Shown here: positions 1 through 9,387 of the stretch, in pieces
Position numbering within the stretch: the first letter of the stretch is position 1
Layout: every line of letters begins with the position of its first letter
NCBI GenBank assembly: GCA_963728965.1
Contig: CAVSMH010000006.1
Span: 248,001-312,000, forward strand
Source of the DNA: DASQZT01 sp963728965
Lineage (GTDB): Bacteria; Acidobacteriota; Terriglobia; Bryobacterales; Bryobacteraceae
Reading direction: 5' to 3'
DNA: 64,000 nt
Notes under the pieces: generated by a model
The model's database searches: none
Told to the model about the DNA's origin: nothing
What the model saw: only the letters and a program-made list of their open reading frames with translations
Translations under genes and position numbers: made by a program

Positions 1-2409
1 GATGAAGCAGATGCGGGTCAGCCGTTCGTGAGTGGTGCGCTGCTCCAGGTTCATGAGGTGGAAGTAGCGCAGGTACACGCTGCGCTCGGAGAGCGTCTCG
101 TGGAACTTCACCATGGCCGGTTCGTCTTCCGGACGGATCGGACGTACTGTGATCGGAGTGCCGTCTGTGAGGGTCCACGACGATACATAGCGCGCCGGAT
201 AGGGGCGAATGGCCGTCTTGGGAAGTTCCTCGGCCGATACCTCGGGGCCGTGCAGGACGACCCGCGCATCGAGCGCCACCAGGCCATCGGGGGAGGCCAG
301 CAACGGGTTGATGTCGATTTCCTTGATCCATACCTGCTCGGCGACCAGGGCGCTGAATCGCACCATGAGCAGTTCGAGCGCGGCGAGATCCACCGGACGC
401 CGACCGCGCACGCCTTTGAGCGCCTTGTGGATTTTGGTCTGCTCGATCATGCGCCGGGCGAGGGTCGTGTTCAGCGGCGGCAGGGCCAGCGAACGGTCTT
501 TGAAGACTTCGACCAGTTGGCCGCCGGTGCCGAACAACAGCACCGGTCCGAACTGAGGATCGAGGCTCGACCCGATGATCAGCTCATAAGCGTCCTTGAG
601 CCGGATCATGGGTTGCACAGTCACGCCCTGAAAATGCCGCGCCCCGGCCTTGGCGGTCACGGAATCCTGGATGGCGCGGAATGCGCGGCGGACCGCTTCG
701 GCGCTGCCCAGGTTCAACTGCACACCGCCGACGTCGGTTTTGTGAGTAATGGTTTCCGAGTAGAGCTTCAGAACCACCGGATAGCCGATCTGATCGGCGG
801 CTGCCACCGCCCGCTCGACCTCGGCGGCAATGAGGGTCTTGGCGATGGGGATGCCGTACGCGCTCAGAACCTGCTTGGATTCAAACTCGGTCAGAATGCT
901 GCGGCTCTCGCCCCGCGCCTTGGCCACGATCTCCTCTACGGCCTTCCGGTCCGGAGTCCAGTCGGCGGAGTCTTCCGGCATGGCCGGCGTCTCGTACAGG
1001 CCGCGCAGGTTGTAGCTGTACTGCCACATGTAGTTGAAGGCGCGGGCTGCGGTATCCGGGTAGGGGAAGGTGGGAATGTTGGCGCGGTTGAGGATCTCCT
1101 CGCCGGCCGCCACGTCCACGCCGCCCATCCAGCTTGCCAGCACCGGCTTGCCTTCCTGTTTGGCCAGAGGCTTCAACTGTTCGGCAATGCGGGTCGGATC
1201 GGTCATGGCCTGGGGCGTGAGGATCACCAGCATGCCATCGCTGTTGACGTCTTTGGCGGCGATTTCGAGCGCCTTGGCGTAGCGCTCCGGGGAGGCATCG
1301 CCGATGATGTCCACGGGGTTGTTGTGGCTCCACGTGGCAGGCAGTACGGCGTTGTACGCCTCCATGGTTTCGGGGGACAGTTCCGCCAGTTCCCCGCCGC
1401 CGGTGATCAGCGCGTCGCAGGCGAGCACACCGGGGCCTCCGGCGTTCGTGACGATAGTGAGGCGCGGTCCCCGGGGGCTGGGCTGCTTGGAAAGTACCTC
1501 CGCCATGTAGAACAGGTCGGCGATGTTGTTGACGCGCAGCACGCCCGAACGGCGGAACGCCGCTTCCAAAACTTCGTCGGAGCCGGTGAGCGAACCGGTA
1601 TGCGAGGCGGCGGCCTTCGCGGCGGCGGCGGTGCGGCCCGGTTTGATGATAATGATGGGCTTATTGAGGGCCACTTCGCGGGCGGCCGAAATGAATGCCC
1701 GCGCATTGCCGATGGTCTCCATATAAATGACGATGGAGCGCGTTTTGGGATCGTTGCCCAGGTGATAGATCAGATCGCCCCACCCGACATCCACCATCGA
1801 TCCCACCGAGACAAACGCGCTGAAGCCGACCATTTCCTTGAGGCTCCAGTCGAGGACCGCGGTGCAGAGCGCGCCGCTCTGGCTGATGAAACCCACCGAT
1901 CCGGGGCGGGCGATGTTGGTGGCGAAGGTAGCGTTCATGCCCGTCAGGGGCGCCATCACGCCCAGGCAGTTCGGGCCAATCACGCGGATGTTGGCGTCCT
2001 GCGCCTCCTTCAGGAGGGCGCGCTCGAGCGCGGCGCCTTCCGCGCCGACTTCCTTGAAGCCCGCGGAGATCACGATAGCCCCGCGCACGCCATTTTCCCC
2101 GCACTCTCGGATCAGGCCGGGAATGGATGGGGGCGGAGTGACGATGACTGCCAAGTCTACGGCTTCGGGAATATCGGAGATCGACTTGTACGCCTTGACC
2201 CCCAGCACGCTGGGGCGCTTGGGATTGACCGGATAAACCGTGCCGCCGAACGGGTTGGTGACGAGATTCCACAGCAAGGTGCGTCCCACGCTGCCGGGAT
2301 TCTCGGTGGCGCCGATCACGGCCACCGTCTTCGGTGAGAAGAACACATCGAGGGGCTGGGTACGATTGAGGTTGGATCGTTTCTTAGAAGGTTTAGAGGT
2401 TGCGAGCAT
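1..2409 (-). CDS. Bifunctional ADP-forming acyl-CoA synthetase / GNAT acetyltransferase (3' end beyond window)
   Basis: The reverse strand is open from an ATG at 2409 to the left edge (803 codons, no stop), so the C-terminus is missing. The N-terminus reads as a CoA-binding Rossmann domain (KTVAVIGATENPGSVG, then VDLAVIVTPPPSIPGLI). The last residues in the window read as the start of a GNAT domain (ITVRPIRPEDEPAMVKFHE, then SERSVYLRYF). This order matches the Pat/PatZ-type fusions in which an acetate-CoA ligase-like body is joined to a lysine acetyltransferase that modifies acyl-CoA synthetases. Activity of the ligase part cannot be judged here: many Pat-type proteins have lost it. The ATG lies inside the end of the upstream small gene, so the two are probably translationally coupled. 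About 100 C-terminal residues are expected outside the window. Confidence 0.88.
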   Translation of the reverse strand, partial: MLATSKPSKKRSNLNRTQPLDVFFSPKTVAVIGATENPGSVGRTLLWNLVTNPFGGTVYPVNPKRPSVLGVKAYKSISDIPEAVDLAVIVTPPPSIPGLIRECGENGVRGAIVISAGFKEVGAEGAALERALLKEAQDANIRVIGPNCLGVMAPLTGMNATFATNIARPGSVGFISQSGALCTAVLDWSLKEMVGFSAFVSVGSMVDVGWGDLIYHLGNDPKTRSIVIYMETIGNARAFISAAREVALNKPIIIIKPGRTAAAAKAAASHTGSLTGSDEVLEAAFRRSGVLRVNNIADLFYMAEVLSKQPSPRGPRLTIVTNAGGPGVLACDALITGGGELAELSPETMEAYNAVLPATWSHNNPVDIIGDASPERYAKALEIAAKDVNSDGMLVILTPQAMTDPTRIAEQLKPLAKQEGKPVLASWMGGVDVAAGEEILNRANIPTFPYPDTAARAFNYMWQYSYNLRGLYETPAMPEDSADWTPDRKAVEEIVAKARGESRSILTEFESKQVLSAYGIPIAKTLIAAEVERAVAAADQIGYPVVLKLYSETITHKTDVGGVQLNLGSAEAVRRAFRAIQDSVTAKAGARHFQGVTVQPMIRLKDAYELIIGSSLDPQFGPVLLFGTGGQLVEVFKDRSLALPPLNTTLARRMIEQTKIHKALKGVRGRRPVDLAALELLMVRFSALVAEQVWIKEIDINPLLASPDGLVALDARVVLHGPEVSAEELPKTAIRPYPARYVSSWTLTDGTPITVRPIRPEDEPAMVKFHETLSERSVYLRYFHLMNLEQRTTHERLTRICFI

Positions 2410-2629
2410 CGTCTTGACTTTCCGCTTTTGGTCCGAACGCGGCCTGGTTGAGGGCTTCGACCACGTCGCGGACGTTTAATCCGTTCTTGCGCGCCACCGT
2501 CTCGATATCGCAGTCATCGCACGCGGAGCGATAATGCAATTGCTCGAAGACTTCTATAGTTTGAGGATAACGTTGTTTCACGTCACGGATGATCGTGTCG
2601 CGGCGGATCAACTGATCGAATCGGAACAT
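2393..2629 (-). CDS. Small ScdA-N/DUF1858-like protein
   Basis: A 78-residue protein whose 3' end overlaps the start of the acyl-CoA synthetase/GNAT gene by 17 bp, so they form a two-gene unit. The pattern (start MFRFDQLIRRDTIIRDVKQ, then a hydrophobic-aromatic stretch, a CDDC motif near residue 38, and VRDVVEALN) resembles the small domain at the N-terminus of ScdA/RIC iron-sulphur repair proteins and DUF1858 proteins. In those families the Cys pair sits at the equivalent place. This is a weak family resemblance read by eye. The role is unknown; a regulatory or metal/redox-sensing function for the neighbouring acetyltransferase would be inference only. Confidence 0.6.
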   Translation of the reverse strand: MFRFDQLIRRDTIIRDVKQRYPQTIEVFEQLHYRSACDDCDIETVARKNGLNVRDVVEALNQAAFGPKAESQDDARNL

Positions 2630-2851
2630 AGAGGCGCCTCGTTCAGCTAAACACGCTGCACCCCGGCTTCCAAAGGACCTCCGCGTCTTTTCAACTGTTT
2701 ATGAGCTGGCAGCGAGGCGTTCTGGGTGATATAGCGCACCCCCCAGCCGATTTGTGCCAGTTCGGGCGGCGCCCCGGCTCGGGTGATTTCCGCACTTCGG
2801 GGGCCGCCCCATCCTGCCTGATTCCGGACGATATGATGGATGCGGAGCGAC

Positions 2852-3198
2852 ATGCATCCGATCACCCGGCGCGACGTCTTCGCGGAAAGCGGCCTGCTGA
2901 TGGCCGCCTCCCAACTCAGGTGCTGAAGGACATGGGTTACGATGCGGGGCCGTTTTTGGACTACCTGACGCAGGCCGATTGGCTCGCCCGCTACCGCCTG
3001 GTGTACGTACCCAATGCGGCCAGCCTGAGCGACGCGCAATGCGCCATGCTGCGCACCGTGCCGGAAGGGCGCGGCGTGCGGCGGGTGTCGCTGCTGCACT
3101 CCGGCGGGACGCTGCCGGCCGACACCCGCGGCGGCTGGGGGGAAGCCATCGTACCGCGCCCGAAGATCCACGAGGCCATTCGGGTGGACCTGGCGTGA
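2852..3198 (+). pseudogene. Remnant of a secreted hydrolase-like gene with a large internal deletion
   Basis: An ATG at 2852 begins a Tat-like leader (MHPITRRDVFAESGLLMAAS) that stops at TGA after 24 codons. Immediately after it, another frame carries VLKDMGYDAGPFLDYLT and then RYRLVYVPNAASLSDAQCA. That second block resembles the flavodoxin-like trimerisation domain of large beta-galactosidase-type glycosidases. After about residue EGRGV the frame degenerates. The simplest reading is a signal peptide fused by a deletion to a C-terminal domain, followed by further frameshifts. An ORF of 165 codons from 2701 covers part of this but is a chance merger. The remnant ends exactly where the MFS gene begins (GTGA overlap), so the two were probably once one operon. 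Confidence 0.6.
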
Positions 3199-4427
3199 GC
3201 CCCTCCCCCCTGCGGTGGCGGATGATCTCGCTGGCCTTCTGGGCCACCGTGATCAATTACCTCGACCGGCAGACGCTCTCGGTGGCGGCGCCGGTGCTGC
3301 GCGACCAGTTCCACCTCAGCAATGTCGACTATTCGCGCGTGCTGTTCGGCTTCATGTTGGCGTATACCATCATGAACGGCGTGTCCGGGCCGCTAATCGA
3401 CCGGCTGGGCACGCGGCTGGGTTATGGATTGTGTGTGGCATGGTGGTCGGTTGCCGCCGCACTGCATGCCCTGGCAACGGGCGCGTGGAGCCTGGGCGTG
3501 TTTCGTTTCCTGCTGGGAATGGGTGAGGCCGGCAACTGGCCCGGCGGCGTCAAAGTGGTCGCCGAGTGGTTCCCCGAGAAGGAACGCGCCCTGGCCGCCG
3601 GCCTGTTCAACAGCGGGTCGGCGGTGGGCGCAATCCTGGCGCCGCCGATTGTGGCGTTCCTGCTGCTTCGCCTGGGATGGCAGGCAGCGTTTGGGTTTGT
3701 GGGCGCGGCGGGCCTACTGTGGCTGGTCTTCTGGGGCCGCCTGTACTATACGCCCGCGGCGCCTGCCGGGGAGGCCGTCGATCCGCCGGTGCCGGTCTTG
3801 CGGCTGCTGCGCCAACGTTTCGTGTGGGCCTTCACCATTTCCAAGATCTTCATGGACCCGGTCTGGTATTTCTACATTTTCTGGTTCCCGGAATATCTCA
3901 AGCGGGCGCGCCACTTCGACCTGGCGGCCATCGGAAAGTACGCCTGGATTCCGTTTCTGGTGGCGGGTTTCGGCAATGTGCTGGGCGGCTGGTTTGCGGG
4001 CGCGCTGCTGCGGCGCGGCGCGTCGGTCACCGTGGCCCGCAAATCGGCGGTCACGTTTTTCGCCCTGCTGATGACCAGCGCCATCCCCGCGGTGATGGTG
4101 CGCGAGGCGTGGCTATCCATGGCCATGGTCTCGGTGGCTATGCTGGGATATACCGGCAGCCTGGCCAATATGCTGTCGTTTCCGGCGGATGTGTTCCCCA
4201 AAACGGCCGTGGCTTCGGTTTACGGGCTGGCCAGCATGGGCTCCGGGTTCGGCGGCATGCTGTTCACCTTGATCACCGGCTGGGTGATCGACCACTACTC
4301 CTACGTGCCGGTGTTCATCGGCTTCGGTTTGATGCCGCTGGTGTGCGCGGCGATTCTGTGGTGGTTTCTGGGGCCGCTCGTGCCCACCGCGGATACCGGC
4401 GACTTCTATTCTTCGCGCAGCATTTGA
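3195..4427 (+). CDS. MFS transporter, ExuT/ACS-like family
   Basis: A 410-residue carrier with about 12 hydrophobic segments. The first helix carries the signature NYLDRQTLSVAAPVL typical of hexuronate/anion:cation symporters, with RLGTRLGYG in the loop after helix 2 and GMGEAGNWPGGVKVVAEWF after helix 4. I start it at the GTG at 3195, which overlaps the stop of the preceding remnant; the longer ORF from 2979 has a non-membrane, Arg-rich N-terminus unlike the family. Likely substrate is a sugar acid or other small carboxylate; this rests on family only. Its stop overlaps the stop of the convergent permease gene by 22 bp, so there is no room for a conventional terminator between them. Confidence 0.88.
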   Translation: MSPSPLRWRMISLAFWATVINYLDRQTLSVAAPVLRDQFHLSNVDYSRVLFGFMLAYTIMNGVSGPLIDRLGTRLGYGLCVAWWSVAAALHALATGAWSLGVFRFLLGMGEAGNWPGGVKVVAEWFPEKERALAAGLFNSGSAVGAILAPPIVAFLLLRLGWQAAFGFVGAAGLLWLVFWGRLYYTPAAPAGEAVDPPVPVLRLLRQRFVWAFTISKIFMDPVWYFYIFWFPEYLKRARHFDLAAIGKYAWIPFLVAGFGNVLGGWFAGALLRRGASVTVARKSAVTFFALLMTSAIPAVMVREAWLSMAMVSVAMLGYTGSLANMLSFPADVFPKTAVASVYGLASMGSGFGGMLFTLITGWVIDHYSYVPVFIGFGLMPLVCAAILWWFLGPLVPTADTGDFYSSRSI

Positions 4428-7060
4428 ACCGGGTCGATGCGCATGGCACGAACGACTGCCGGAGCCGCGGCTAGCAGCGCGGCCGCGACTACGGTGAGCG
4501 CCGGCAGCGCCAGCACTACCCAATCGGTGCCGTGCACCTGGTAGAGCAGCGACTCGATATATCGCACCGAGACCACCCCGAGCGCGAGGCCGGCGACCGA
4601 GCCGGCGAGCACCATGGAAAACACCGTGACCGTGACCCGGCGCGCGATATCGCCGGCGCGCGCGCCGACCGCCAGGCGGATACCGATTTCGCGCCGCCGC
4701 CCAACCACGGAGTAGTGCAACACGCCGTAGAGTCCGATGCCCGCGAGCAGCAGCGCAATTGCCGCGAAAAACACCGCCAGCATCGCCAGCAGGCGCTCCC
4801 GCACGGTATTGCGCAGGACCAGAGCTTCCTGCGTGTGGACCGTGCTGACGCGGAATTCGGGCCGCGCCCGCGGCACTTCCCGGCGCAGCATGGAGGCCAG
4901 CTCGAGCGGATGCTTCCCCGCGGTCCGCACGAGAAAGGTCCCCGACGCCTTGGGCTGCTCCACGCGTTTCCCATCGACGGATTGGAACGGCACATACGCG
5001 GTCGCCGTGATGGGTTCCCGCAGGTTGCGATAGCGCGCATCGTGGACCACGCCCACCACCTGAGGGCGGATGCGCGTCACGCCATCGCCGGTCTCCCTCT
5101 CAAACCACCGGCCGATGGGATTCTCGCCGTGGAAGCACTGCCTGACAAACGCCTCGTTGACGATAGCCACGTCGGGATATACCTCGCCGGGGCGCAGATC
5201 TCTGCCATCGAGCAAGCCAATCTGCATGGTGTGGATCCAACCGGGTGAGACCGCCAGGAAATAGGCCAGGACCTCCGTGGGCTTGCCGTGCACCCAGATG
5301 ATGCCGTTCCAGCCGTTCCCACCCAGTAGCGGCCAACCGGCCAGCGCGACTGAGTCGATACCCGGCACGGCACGCAATTGTGCCGCCACCTGGTCCCACA
5401 GATGGGCCGGCTGCGGGCGCCGCGCAACCGTGTCCAGAAGCAACAGCCGGTCGGCCGAGAATCCGATGGGCTGATGCGACAGCCGCTCCAACGTAGCCAC
5501 GAACAGGCTGGCGGCGAACTGCACCAGGAAGCAGAAGGCGACCTGCACAGCGATCAGGCTGTGCATCAGGCGGCGGCGCGAATGCGGGTCCTCCCCGCCT
5601 TTCAGAGCACTCGCCGGCTGTACCGCGGAAGCGCGCAGCGCCGGCACCAGCCCGAACAGAAACGTCACGCCCACCGCCAGCGCCAGGCTGAACGCCAGGA
5701 CGCGAGAATCGGCCGGAAGGAGCAGGCGCGCCGGGTCGTCCGGCGGATGGATGCGGGCCACCACGAACGGCGCCGACCACCAGGCGAACAGCGAGCCGAC
5801 AGCCGCCGCCAGCAAGCCGAGCCACGCGCTTTCCACCAGGACGAGTTGGACCAGGCGCCCTCTTCCGGCGCCCAGCGAGACCCGCATCGCCATTTCCCGG
5901 GAGCGCGCCGCCGCCTGCGCGGACATGAGGTTGGCCACGTTGGCGCAGGCGATCAGCAACACCAGCGCCACCAGGACACCGAGAACCACCAGGGCGCGGC
6001 GGTAATCCGTTTGCATGCCGGAAATGCCCGCGGGCGCCGGCTCCAGCAACAGCGTCTGATGCAGGAAGCGATCGATAAACTGTCTGCTTTGCGAGGTCCA
6101 CCCTTGCGCCCGCTCCTCCTGAAAGGCCTGGAAGATGCCGGCCAGTTTCTCGCGAAGCGGTTCGAGCGCGACACCCTCTTTCACCTGCGCCAGCGGTCGG
6201 AACCAGCTCCAGTCGGAGTGGCTCACGCCTTCATACATCATGGTCGGGAGGAAGAGATCGACCATGATGCCGGGCTCGGTGCCGGCGAATCCCTCGCCGG
6301 CAACGCCGACAATCTGGTACGGATCGTTGCCGATGCGAAATGTCCGTCCGAGGACGCTCGGATCCCGTCCGAAGCGGCGGGTCCAATAGTCATAGGAGAG
6401 TACCGCGCAGGGATGCGCGCCGGGAGTCCGGTCGTCATCCTCCGTAAGCAGGCGGCCCCGCGCGGGCCGGAGGCCGAACGAGCCGAACATCCATCCGGAA
6501 ACGTACTGCCGCCAGGCTTGCTCCATGTCCTGGTCCAACCCATACGTCAGATCCACGCGGCTCGCGTAGGACACCGCGATCAGTTCGGCCTGGTCCTTCA
6601 CCGCCGCGCGCATCCGGACGAACAGCGGATACTCGGAGCTGTCGCTCACCCGGAAATTGCCGCCGGGATCGATCCCCCGATGGGCGATGGAATACAGCCG
6701 TTCGGGGTGTGCGATGGGCAGGGGCCGCAGCAGCAGGGCATCGATGAGGCGGAAGGCCGCGGCGCAGGACCCGATGGCCAGCCCCAGCGACAGGACCGCG
6801 GCGGCGGAGATGACCTTGTTTTTGGCGAGCTGGCGCCAGCCGAATATGGCATCGGCGCGAAGCGAATCGAGCCAGGGGATGAGCCGGATATCGCGGCTTT
6901 CTTCACGCCGCCGGAGCACGGAACCCAAGGCGCGGCGGGCCTCGGCCGGCTCGCGGCCCTGGTCGATCGCTTCCTGAATGTGGGATTCGAGCTCTTCGTC
7001 GATTTCACGGGTCAGACGGTCGCCGCGAATGAGGTTCACGATGCGGGAGAACATCGACAT
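4406..7060 (-). CDS. ADOP-type (acidobacterial duplicated orphan permease) FtsX/MacB-like permease
   Basis: An 884-residue inner-membrane protein. It begins with a cytoplasmic prefix (LTREIDEELESHIQEAID) typical of this group, followed by a MacB-like first helix and periplasmic core (residues about 85-340), an FtsX block near 350-480 (VALVLLIACANVANLMSAQA, then REMAMRVSLGAGRGRLVQ), a second periplasmic core, and a second FtsX block at about 760-880 ending with IDPVQMLREE. This duplicated architecture is the ADOP family, common in Acidobacteria and usually found without a dedicated ATPase gene, as here. It is expected to act in an ABC export or mechanotransmission complex; substrate unknown. 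The start codon lies one base after the stop of the PadR gene, so the pair is one transcription unit. Confidence 0.93.
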   Translation of the reverse strand: MSMFSRIVNLIRGDRLTREIDEELESHIQEAIDQGREPAEARRALGSVLRRREESRDIRLIPWLDSLRADAIFGWRQLAKNKVISAAAVLSLGLAIGSCAAAFRLIDALLLRPLPIAHPERLYSIAHRGIDPGGNFRVSDSSEYPLFVRMRAAVKDQAELIAVSYASRVDLTYGLDQDMEQAWRQYVSGWMFGSFGLRPARGRLLTEDDDRTPGAHPCAVLSYDYWTRRFGRDPSVLGRTFRIGNDPYQIVGVAGEGFAGTEPGIMVDLFLPTMMYEGVSHSDWSWFRPLAQVKEGVALEPLREKLAGIFQAFQEERAQGWTSQSRQFIDRFLHQTLLLEPAPAGISGMQTDYRRALVVLGVLVALVLLIACANVANLMSAQAAARSREMAMRVSLGAGRGRLVQLVLVESAWLGLLAAAVGSLFAWWSAPFVVARIHPPDDPARLLLPADSRVLAFSLALAVGVTFLFGLVPALRASAVQPASALKGGEDPHSRRRLMHSLIAVQVAFCFLVQFAASLFVATLERLSHQPIGFSADRLLLLDTVARRPQPAHLWDQVAAQLRAVPGIDSVALAGWPLLGGNGWNGIIWVHGKPTEVLAYFLAVSPGWIHTMQIGLLDGRDLRPGEVYPDVAIVNEAFVRQCFHGENPIGRWFERETGDGVTRIRPQVVGVVHDARYRNLREPITATAYVPFQSVDGKRVEQPKASGTFLVRTAGKHPLELASMLRREVPRARPEFRVSTVHTQEALVLRNTVRERLLAMLAVFFAAIALLLAGIGLYGVLHYSVVGRRREIGIRLAVGARAGDIARRVTVTVFSMVLAGSVAGLALGVVSVRYIESLLYQVHGTDWVVLALPALTVVAAALLAAAPAVVRAMRIDPVQMLREE

Positions 7061-7061
7061 G

Positions 7062-7391
7062 TCAGGCCATCCTCAGGACACGATTGACGGCGGACGTCAC
7101 CGCCTGCCAGCGCGACTCTTCCACCGCGAGCTGCTTCCTGCCGGCGGCGGTGAGTTCGTACAGGCGCGCCCGCCGGCCGGAGTCTTTGGTAATCCATTCG
7201 GCTCGAATCCAGCCGGCCTCCTCCATGCGGTGCAGGGCCGGGTAAAGCGAACCCTCCTCGGCGTGGAGCACATCCTCCGAGATGGTCTGGATGGCGGCCA
7301 TGATGGCGTAGCCGTGCAGCCGGCGACGGCGGGAGAGGATCTTCAGAACCAGCAGGTCCAGGGACCCTTGCAGGGAATCGGGCTTCGGCAT
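7062..7391 (-). CDS. PadR family transcriptional regulator
   Basis: A 109-residue winged-helix protein with the PadR hallmarks: an opening LQGSLDLLVLKILSRRRRLHGYAI, then EDVLHAEEGSLYPALHRMEE and the wing GRRARLYELTAAGRKQLA. Length fits the short single-domain PadR class. It is the first gene of a two-gene operon with the ADOP permease (one base between stop and start), the normal arrangement in Acidobacteria, where it presumably represses the permease until a ligand binds. A perfect 12-bp palindrome at 7410-7421, just upstream of the ATG, is a candidate self-operator. Confidence 0.93.
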   Translation of the reverse strand: MPKPDSLQGSLDLLVLKILSRRRRLHGYAIMAAIQTISEDVLHAEEGSLYPALHRMEEAGWIRAEWITKDSGRRARLYELTAAGRKQLAVEESRWQAVTSAVNRVLRMA

Positions 7392-7409
7392 ACGCAGATC
7401 TCTGAATAA

Positions 7410-7421
7410 TCAGACGTCTGA
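7410..7421. promoter_or_regulatory. Palindrome upstream of padR-permease operon
   Basis: TCAGACGTCTGA is a perfect 12-bp palindrome centred about 25 bp upstream of the PadR start codon, in AT-richer DNA than its surroundings. Its position is right for autoregulation of the PadR-permease operon. PadR operators in other genera usually have a longer spacer between half-sites, so the assignment is tentative. Confidence 0.4.
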
Positions 7422-7580
7422 GCACAGAGAAAGTTAGGCGGCTTTGCTATCTGCTGCTAAAGAAGCACAAAACGCGACGGCAATGCCAAAAACTGATCCC
7501 CGTTTTCTGTCGCGATGCCGCTTCGGTCGACGGCGCTCAGCCGAGACTGAATTTCCTGTTTGATTCGGGCGATTGCCTGA

Positions 7581-8221
7581 GAGTATGGACCCTTTCCAGG
7601 TATCGACACTGTGCATGGCGTTACCTACGACGGCCAACAAGTGTGGTTTGCCGCGGCAGACACACTGAACGCGTTCGACCTTGCGAGCGGAGAGATGCGG
7701 CGCTTGATCGATGTCGCCGCGCATGCCGGAACGGCGTTCGACGGCCAGTACTTGTTTCAGATCGCCGAGGATCGCATACAGAAGATCGATCCGAAGACCG
7801 GCCAAGTGCTGGCGACGATCCCGGCGCCGGGCGGCGGTGGAGACTCGGGCCTCGCGTGGGCCGAAGGGGCGCTTTGGGTGGGGCACTATCGGAGCCGGAA
7901 TATCCATCAGGTCGATCCACAAACAGGCGCGATTCTTCGCACCATCGAATCCAATCGATTCGTCACGGGCGTGACGTGGGTCGAGGGAGAGCTTTGGCAC
8001 GGGACGTGGGAAGGCGACGAAAGCGATGTGAAACGAATCGATCCCGGAACGGGAGAGGTTCTGGAAGGCTCGATATGCCGCCTGGCATGGGGGTATCCGG
8101 GCTCGGGTCCGATGCCGGCGATCGGTTTTTCTGTGGAGGAGGAAAGAGCGGGAAGGTCAGGGTAGTCCGGCGCCCAAGGCGAGGGTCCGCCAGGGGCCGC
8201 GGGTCTAAAATCCGAGTGTAG
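7581..8221 (+). pseudogene. YncE-like beta-propeller protein gene, frameshifted
   Basis: The frame opens just after a TGA at 7578-7580 and reads YGPFPGIDTVHGVTYDG, then repeated propeller blades (GQQVWFAAADTLNAFDLASG, EDRIQKIDPKTGQVLATI, RNIHQVDPQTGAILRTIESN). Near 8062-8070 the frame is lost after GTGEVLE; the expected end (LDMPPGMGVSGLGSDAGDRF, then FCGGGKSGKVRVVRRP) continues in the next frame to the stop at 8219-8221. One inserted base would restore it. No good start codon or ribosome site is present: GTG at 7611 is inside the first blade. The family is found as small soluble YncE/glutamine-cyclotransferase-like propellers. It may be a true pseudogene or, for the 3' shift, a one-base sequencing error. 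Confidence 0.7.
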
Positions 8222-8327
8222 TCCAGGAGCGAGTAATCGAAGCCGCCCTCGCGAGACAGTGCCCCACCCTCGACGACCGATACAAGCGACTTCGAGGACT
8301 GTCCGTCCGACTTGGCGCGAAGCGGAA

Positions 8328-9284
8328 CTACACGGAGGGAGCAGAGTTCTCGTACCAGCGGAGGACACGCAGCGCCCGCAGCGTGTTCCACCGGCTGGGC
8401 CGGTTATCGCCGTCCTCAAGCGCAAAGTGGACCTTGCCGGGATGCGAGTTCTCCAACAACCAGGTTCCGTCGGCCTGCTGTTTGGATCTAAGCAAATTGA
8501 TCGCTTCGACCATACGCGAGTCGGGCGGAGCCCCGACCGCGCGGAAGTATTCGAGGGCACGCAGGACGTCATAGTGCCAGCGGGTTGGAAACGAGAATTG
8601 CAGCCAGGCTGGGTTGACGATCTCGCCAGTACTCTTACGCCGGAACAGTCTTCGTTCGAGGAGGTATTCCTCACCCCGGCGCCGAGCCGCGATCGATTCG
8701 GTCGTCCCACCGGTTGCGCGCTCATGCGCCCATACTCCTTCGAGGACGTTGATCGTGGTCGCGAAAGACGACCGGACGGAACCGTTCTCCGCCTCGCAGT
8801 TCCACCCGCCGTCATCAAGCTGTTCGTCAAGCAAGCGGGCGACCACGCCGTTCATATCCTGATCAAAGTAGATGCCTAATGTGACCGTCCTGCCATTGAT
8901 GCACGGCTCGACCTCGCCGCTGAAGAAAGGCTGCCCGGCGTGTTCCCAACGACAGTTCTCTCTGACTAGCGCCACCGCCTGGCGGACCATGTCCGAACGC
9001 GGGTCGACCCCGAAATCGTGCAGCAGTTGAAGTGTGGGCAGCGTGGAGGTCCAGGGCTGGCCGCTATTCTCGGCGCGCCAATTGAAGCTCTGCGCCGGGA
9101 AGCAAGCGCCTCCGGCCCACTGGCCATCTTTGCCCTGAATCGCGAGCAGTCTTGCACCCCATCCCTCGGTAGCCACTCGCGCGCGCTCCGCTGCGATGAC
9201 CTGGCCAGGTGCGCAGACAAGATCCCGCAACACCTGCCAGCGAATCGCAGGGTCCGATTCGAGCAGCCAGTCAAGGACATGCAT
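8328..9284 (-). CDS. Squalene-cyclase-fold (alpha/alpha toroid) protein
   Basis: A 318-residue protein starting MHVLDWLLESDPAIRWQVLR; the ATG at 9284 is preferred over one at 9317 because the family motif begins there. It contains repeated helix-pair signatures of terpenoid-cyclase/prenyltransferase toroids: GKDGQWAGGACF, DDGGWNCEAENGSVRSSF, and KQQADGTWLLENSHPG. The catalytic DxDD motif of true squalene-hopene cyclases is not seen, so it is probably not a cyclase. Such stand-alone half-toroids are common hypothetical proteins in soil bacteria. It overlaps on the opposite strand nothing convincing and has no operon partner. Confidence 0.75.
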   Translation of the reverse strand: MHVLDWLLESDPAIRWQVLRDLVCAPGQVIAAERARVATEGWGARLLAIQGKDGQWAGGACFPAQSFNWRAENSGQPWTSTLPTLQLLHDFGVDPRSDMVRQAVALVRENCRWEHAGQPFFSGEVEPCINGRTVTLGIYFDQDMNGVVARLLDEQLDDGGWNCEAENGSVRSSFATTINVLEGVWAHERATGGTTESIAARRRGEEYLLERRLFRRKSTGEIVNPAWLQFSFPTRWHYDVLRALEYFRAVGAPPDSRMVEAINLLRSKQQADGTWLLENSHPGKVHFALEDGDNRPSRWNTLRALRVLRWYENSAPSV

Positions 9285-9387
9285 GCGGCTCAGTTTAACA
9301 AGCCTGGTTGGGACCATTCCAGATCAGGCGTGCCAAAACTTCCTGGTGACCCGCTACCTCCGGGATCATCAGCAAAACCGGACACAA

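Noticed and set aside
28..2337. 769-codon plus-strand ORF
   Set aside because: It is antisense to the acyl-CoA synthetase/GNAT gene, which has clear family motifs on the other strand; the ORF is His/Arg-rich with no recognisable domain.
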